This document shows positions 27,677-29,462 of a DNA stretch of 29,462 nucleotides, one piece after another. Origin of the DNA: CAYLYP01 sp964387795. Its GTDB lineage: Bacteria; Bacteroidota; Bacteroidia; Bacteroidales; UBA7960. The number at the start of each line of letters is the position of its first letter. The stretch's first letter is position 1. The position numbers were made by a program, and so were the translations under genes. Below the pieces are notes generated by a model. The model was given only the letters and a program-made list of their open reading frames with translations. It was not told the DNA's origin and searched no databases. Where the stretch lies: the NCBI GenBank assembly GCA_964387795.1, contig CAYLYP010000036.1:1-29462 (forward strand), in the 5' to 3' direction.

Positions 27677-27684
27677 CAAATATA
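27677..27684 (-). promoter_or_regulatory. Candidate -7 promoter box for the PUL, upstream of susC
   Basis: The minus strand reads TATATTTG, matching TAnnTTTG, 36 bases before the susC ATG. An AAGGAGG follows at 27664-27670 but is 23 bases from the ATG, too far for a normal Shine-Dalgarno role. No clear -33 element is visible, which would fit an activator-dependent promoter. The call rests on one motif. Confidence 0.35.
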
Positions 27685-28073
27685 GAACACTTTTGTTTTT
27701 GCGTCGATAAAACTAATACCTCAAAAGAATAAATGCAAGAATTCTGCTTCAACTTGGATACTTCATGAAAATAAACAGCTTTTTACTACCACATCATTAC
27801 CTCATCATTATTAATTATTCCGATTGTATTAAATTAATATACAGCATTATACAAACGTTATTATTCAATTTATTATTTCTTAAATGATTATAATTATTTC
27901 GTCTGATTCACCTGTAACAAAGAAATTTTAACATTTCATGGAAGAGAATTATTTATAGAAAATAAGTCCTGCTGATAAAATATATAAAGTATCGGGTGCG
28001 AGGCAACAAGGCATATTTTTCAATAAATATGATGAATTGAAGGCAACGAAGCAGATGATGCCTTAAAGATCAA
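27685..28073. other. Upstream region of the PUL; AT-rich, no regulator gene
   Basis: This stretch is very AT-rich between 27780 and 27960 and holds no supported gene. A 35-codon open run on the plus strand (27959-28066, ending TAA) translates to a charged, coding-like peptide (SPADKIYKVSGARQQGIFF...) with no start codon, perhaps the relic of a gene's 3' end. It finishes 8 bases from the end of the hsdR fragment on the other strand, so a rearrangement scar may lie near 28070. Confidence 0.45.
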
Positions 28074-28409
28074 CTAAAATAAGATGCAAATGAATTGAAT
28101 GTAAATGTCTTTTTTTGTGCGGTCTTCTCTTTTAAGAATAAAACCATCCGAAAGCATTTTTAGAAATGTTTTGTTACTCTCATAAAGGTCGGATGCAGGG
28201 AGCGATTTGAGTTGAAGAATAATTGAATTAGTTTCATTGATGGTAATTCCTTCTGATTCATTTTGGGTTAAAAGAAAAGTCCATAAATCTTCTTCAATCA
28301 ATACTTCATCGGGTTTACGGGCTATAGAAATACCTATGTGGTGCGAAAAACCTTCCAGCCCTAATAATTTGGTAAATGCCCGTTATGGTTTTTCTTCGGT
28401 GAATTTCAT
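28074..28409 (-). pseudogene. hsdR: 5' fragment of a type I restriction endonuclease R subunit gene (hsdR), nonsense-mutated
   Basis: From an ATG at 28409 the frame reads MKFTEEKP, then TAA as codon 9, then continues in the same frame RAFTKLLGLEGFSHHIGI, ARKPDEVLIEEDLWTFLL, LKSLPASDLYESNKTF and MLSDGFILKREDRTKKD before ending QFICILF. This is the start of HsdR proteins as I know them (MKFTEEKLE-x-AFTELLG..., then LPASDLYESNKT and DGFxLKRED). Only about 111 of ~1000 codons remain: the nonsense codon near the start and the missing nuclease, helicase and specificity-interaction regions make it non-functional. An internal TTG at 28301 would start a shorter frame but not a working enzyme. No hsdM or hsdS is seen nearby. 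It begins 32 bases downstream of the RAYT gene. Confidence 0.7.
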
Positions 28410-28441
28410 TTCTATTGGTTTCTTAAAAGGTTTCGTGTATT

Positions 28442-28981
28442 TTATTTCGTGAAATGTTTATCTTTCTCCCATGTATCCGGATTGTTAAGAATATAGTTCG
28501 CAATTCGGTCCCATTCCTCCCTGTCACGTATAATATGATCGTGGAAACGGGTTTGCCAACCAAATGGTATTTTATTCGTATGGGCATATTTTGTCAATGC
28601 CGATTTTATTCCACCCATTGCAATTGAAACCAACCCACATTGATTGGCAATTTCCTGCATTTTTTTATCCGTTGTTACCGCGTCCCTGCCTGCCGCATTA
28701 CTACCCGTCGTATCATCAATACAAACAATCAAATGCACATGGTTGGGCATAATCTGATAAACAGGTATTTTGGTGTATGGATGATGGGTCGGTAATTCTG
28801 CAATTAATTCATTCAATTTTATTCCCAAATCATTCAGGATCATTTCACCATTCACAATTTCACCAAAATAATGTTCCCTGCCACCAGTGCAAATGGTAAT
28901 AAAATAATCACCACCATTGTAATCGTGCCACGCCGCACGTGCCGATGGAATCCTGTATTTATTTTGAAATTTATCTGCCAT
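28442..28981 (-). CDS. REP-associated tyrosine transposase (RAYT, Y1/HUH family)
   Basis: 179 residues from the ATG at 28981 (a TTG three codons upstream is less likely). The HUH metal-binding motif is visible in IMPNHVHLIV (HVH). The N-terminal strand DYFITICT and the C-terminal block WQTRFHDHIIRDREEWDRIANYILNNPDTW match the Y1 transposase domain of RAYT proteins; the Tyr of ANYILNNP is the probable catalytic tyrosine. Single-copy domesticated relatives nick and rejoin single-stranded DNA at REP hairpins. A 28-base REP-like palindrome stands 44 bases upstream of the start, the usual RAYT arrangement. The frame is intact and the key residues are present, so it may be active. Confidence 0.9.
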   Translation of the reverse strand: MADKFQNKYRIPSARAAWHDYNGGDYFITICTGGREHYFGEIVNGEMILNDLGIKLNELIAELPTHHPYTKIPVYQIMPNHVHLIVCIDDTTGSNAAGRDAVTTDKKMQEIANQCGLVSIAMGGIKSALTKYAHTNKIPFGWQTRFHDHIIRDREEWDRIANYILNNPDTWEKDKHFTK

Positions 28982-29009
28982 AATTGCCAATTTTTATTCC
29001 GGTGGTATC

Positions 29010-29052
29010 GTAGAGACGAGGCATGTAGAGACGAGGCATGCCGCGTCTCTAC
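29010..29052. repeat. REP-like palindrome with a tandem half-copy
   Basis: The 15-mer GTAGAGACGAGGCAT occurs twice in tandem (29010-29024, 29025-29039). The second copy forms, with 29038-29052, a 28-base palindrome centred on GCATGC with one mismatched pair (A against G). Similar GTAGAGACGCGGCATGCCGCGTCTCTA-type hairpins are widespread dispersed repeats. Its position beside the RAYT gene suggests it is that enzyme's substrate. Confidence 0.85.
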
Positions 29053-29462
29053 AAACGTGGTTATTGTCCGATTTATAATTATACAATCCAATGTAATGGG
29101 ATTGTTTTCGGCAATCCCATTTTCGCCAAAACAATTCCAAAACGAAATGGCACCGAAAAACACACCAGGCCAAATTTTCTGTATTTCCCTGTAGCGGTTA
29201 TCAAGGTGTTCTGTCATGGTTTTGTCTTTCCAACCATCGCTGACCTTTAATTGGTGAGGTCGAACGGATAATGTTTCAACTGTTCTTCAATACTACACTG
29301 TGTTTCCAACTTATTTTCCCCAAAAATTATTGTTTTATTATTAATTGTATATTTTTCTCGGATTCTCTATGTTGGAATCTTCTTTTTCACTTACCTGCAT
29401 GACGCCCAACGGTAAACTATAAGTTATGTGGCGGATTTGCGAGCTGTTTCACTGTCCGAATA
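29053..29462. other. Intergenic stretch at the right edge, no supported gene
   Basis: It contains a perfect 10-bp inverted repeat (29095-29104 with 29112-29121, 7-base loop) that could be a terminator-like or REP-related hairpin. A minus-strand open frame runs from 29217 to 28852, but it crosses the REP palindrome and the start of the RAYT gene and is unrecognisable, so it is not called. Near the edge, 29404-29440 (GCCCAACGGT ... GTGGCGGATTTGCGAGC) resembles the end of an intergenic repeat type common in Bacteroidota; only one end is inside the window. Confidence 0.45.

Noticed and set aside
27641..27679. Upstream TTG start for susC adding 13 residues
   Set aside because: The extension puts a charged leader before a normal signal peptide; the ATG at 27640 gives a standard SusC N-terminus.
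29010..29052. CRISPR-like tandem repeat
   Set aside because: There are only two adjoining copies with no spacer and one copy is part of a palindrome, which fits a REP element and not a CRISPR array.
28852..29217. 121-codon minus-strand frame near the RAYT gene
   Set aside because: It overlaps the RAYT start in another frame and reads through the REP palindrome; no family resemblance was found.

Overview
The window comes from a member of the Bacteroidota. It carries a SusC/SusD pair, lipoproteins with Bacteroidota-type signals, a type IX secretion (T9SS) C-terminal sorting domain on one protein, few Shine-Dalgarno sites, and AT-rich DNA. I cannot place the genus. No rRNA, tRNA or CRISPR array was seen.

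Layout. Positions 1-3970 (+ strand): the 3' end of an isoprenylcysteine-methyltransferase-like membrane protein, a gene-poor stretch, a small secreted protein of unknown function that may be truncated, and a T9SS-secreted serine-hydrolase (beta-lactamase fold) protein. A perfect 18-bp hairpin at 4128-4169 separates this from the main block. Positions 4209-27640 (all - strand): one polysaccharide utilization locus (PUL) of eleven genes, transcribed from right to left: susC, susD, LamG lipoprotein, two PF10091/GH144-type lipoproteins, a 1061-aa multidomain protein, a GPH-type MFS transporter, GH35, GH94, GH3 and an alpha/beta-hydrolase esterase. Positions 28074-29462: a decayed 5' fragment of a type I restriction hsdR gene, a REP-associated tyrosine transposase (RAYT) with a REP-like palindrome just upstream, and intergenic DNA.

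How the PUL probably works. The GH144-like enzymes, the ~1114-aa GH94 protein (length and motifs of 1,2-beta-oligoglucan phosphorylase, SOGP) and a signal-less GH35 overlapping it by 4 bp point to beta-1,2-glucan (sophoran, or cyclic or osmoregulated periplasmic glucans) as substrate. Surface lipoproteins would bind and cut the chain. SusCD would import fragments. The 1061-aa protein, GH3 and the esterase would act outside the inner membrane. The MFS protein would carry sophoro-oligosaccharides into the cytosol, where SOGP would release glucose 1-phosphate and GH35 would handle or transfer the remaining glucosyl units. No regulator lies beside the locus.

The part most likely to be undescribed is the 1061-aa protein, which has an (alpha/alpha)6-like catalytic region that I cannot assign to a family. 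Next come the second GH144-like paralogue, whose acidic cluster differs, and a transporter with a coiled-coil insert of about 110 residues.
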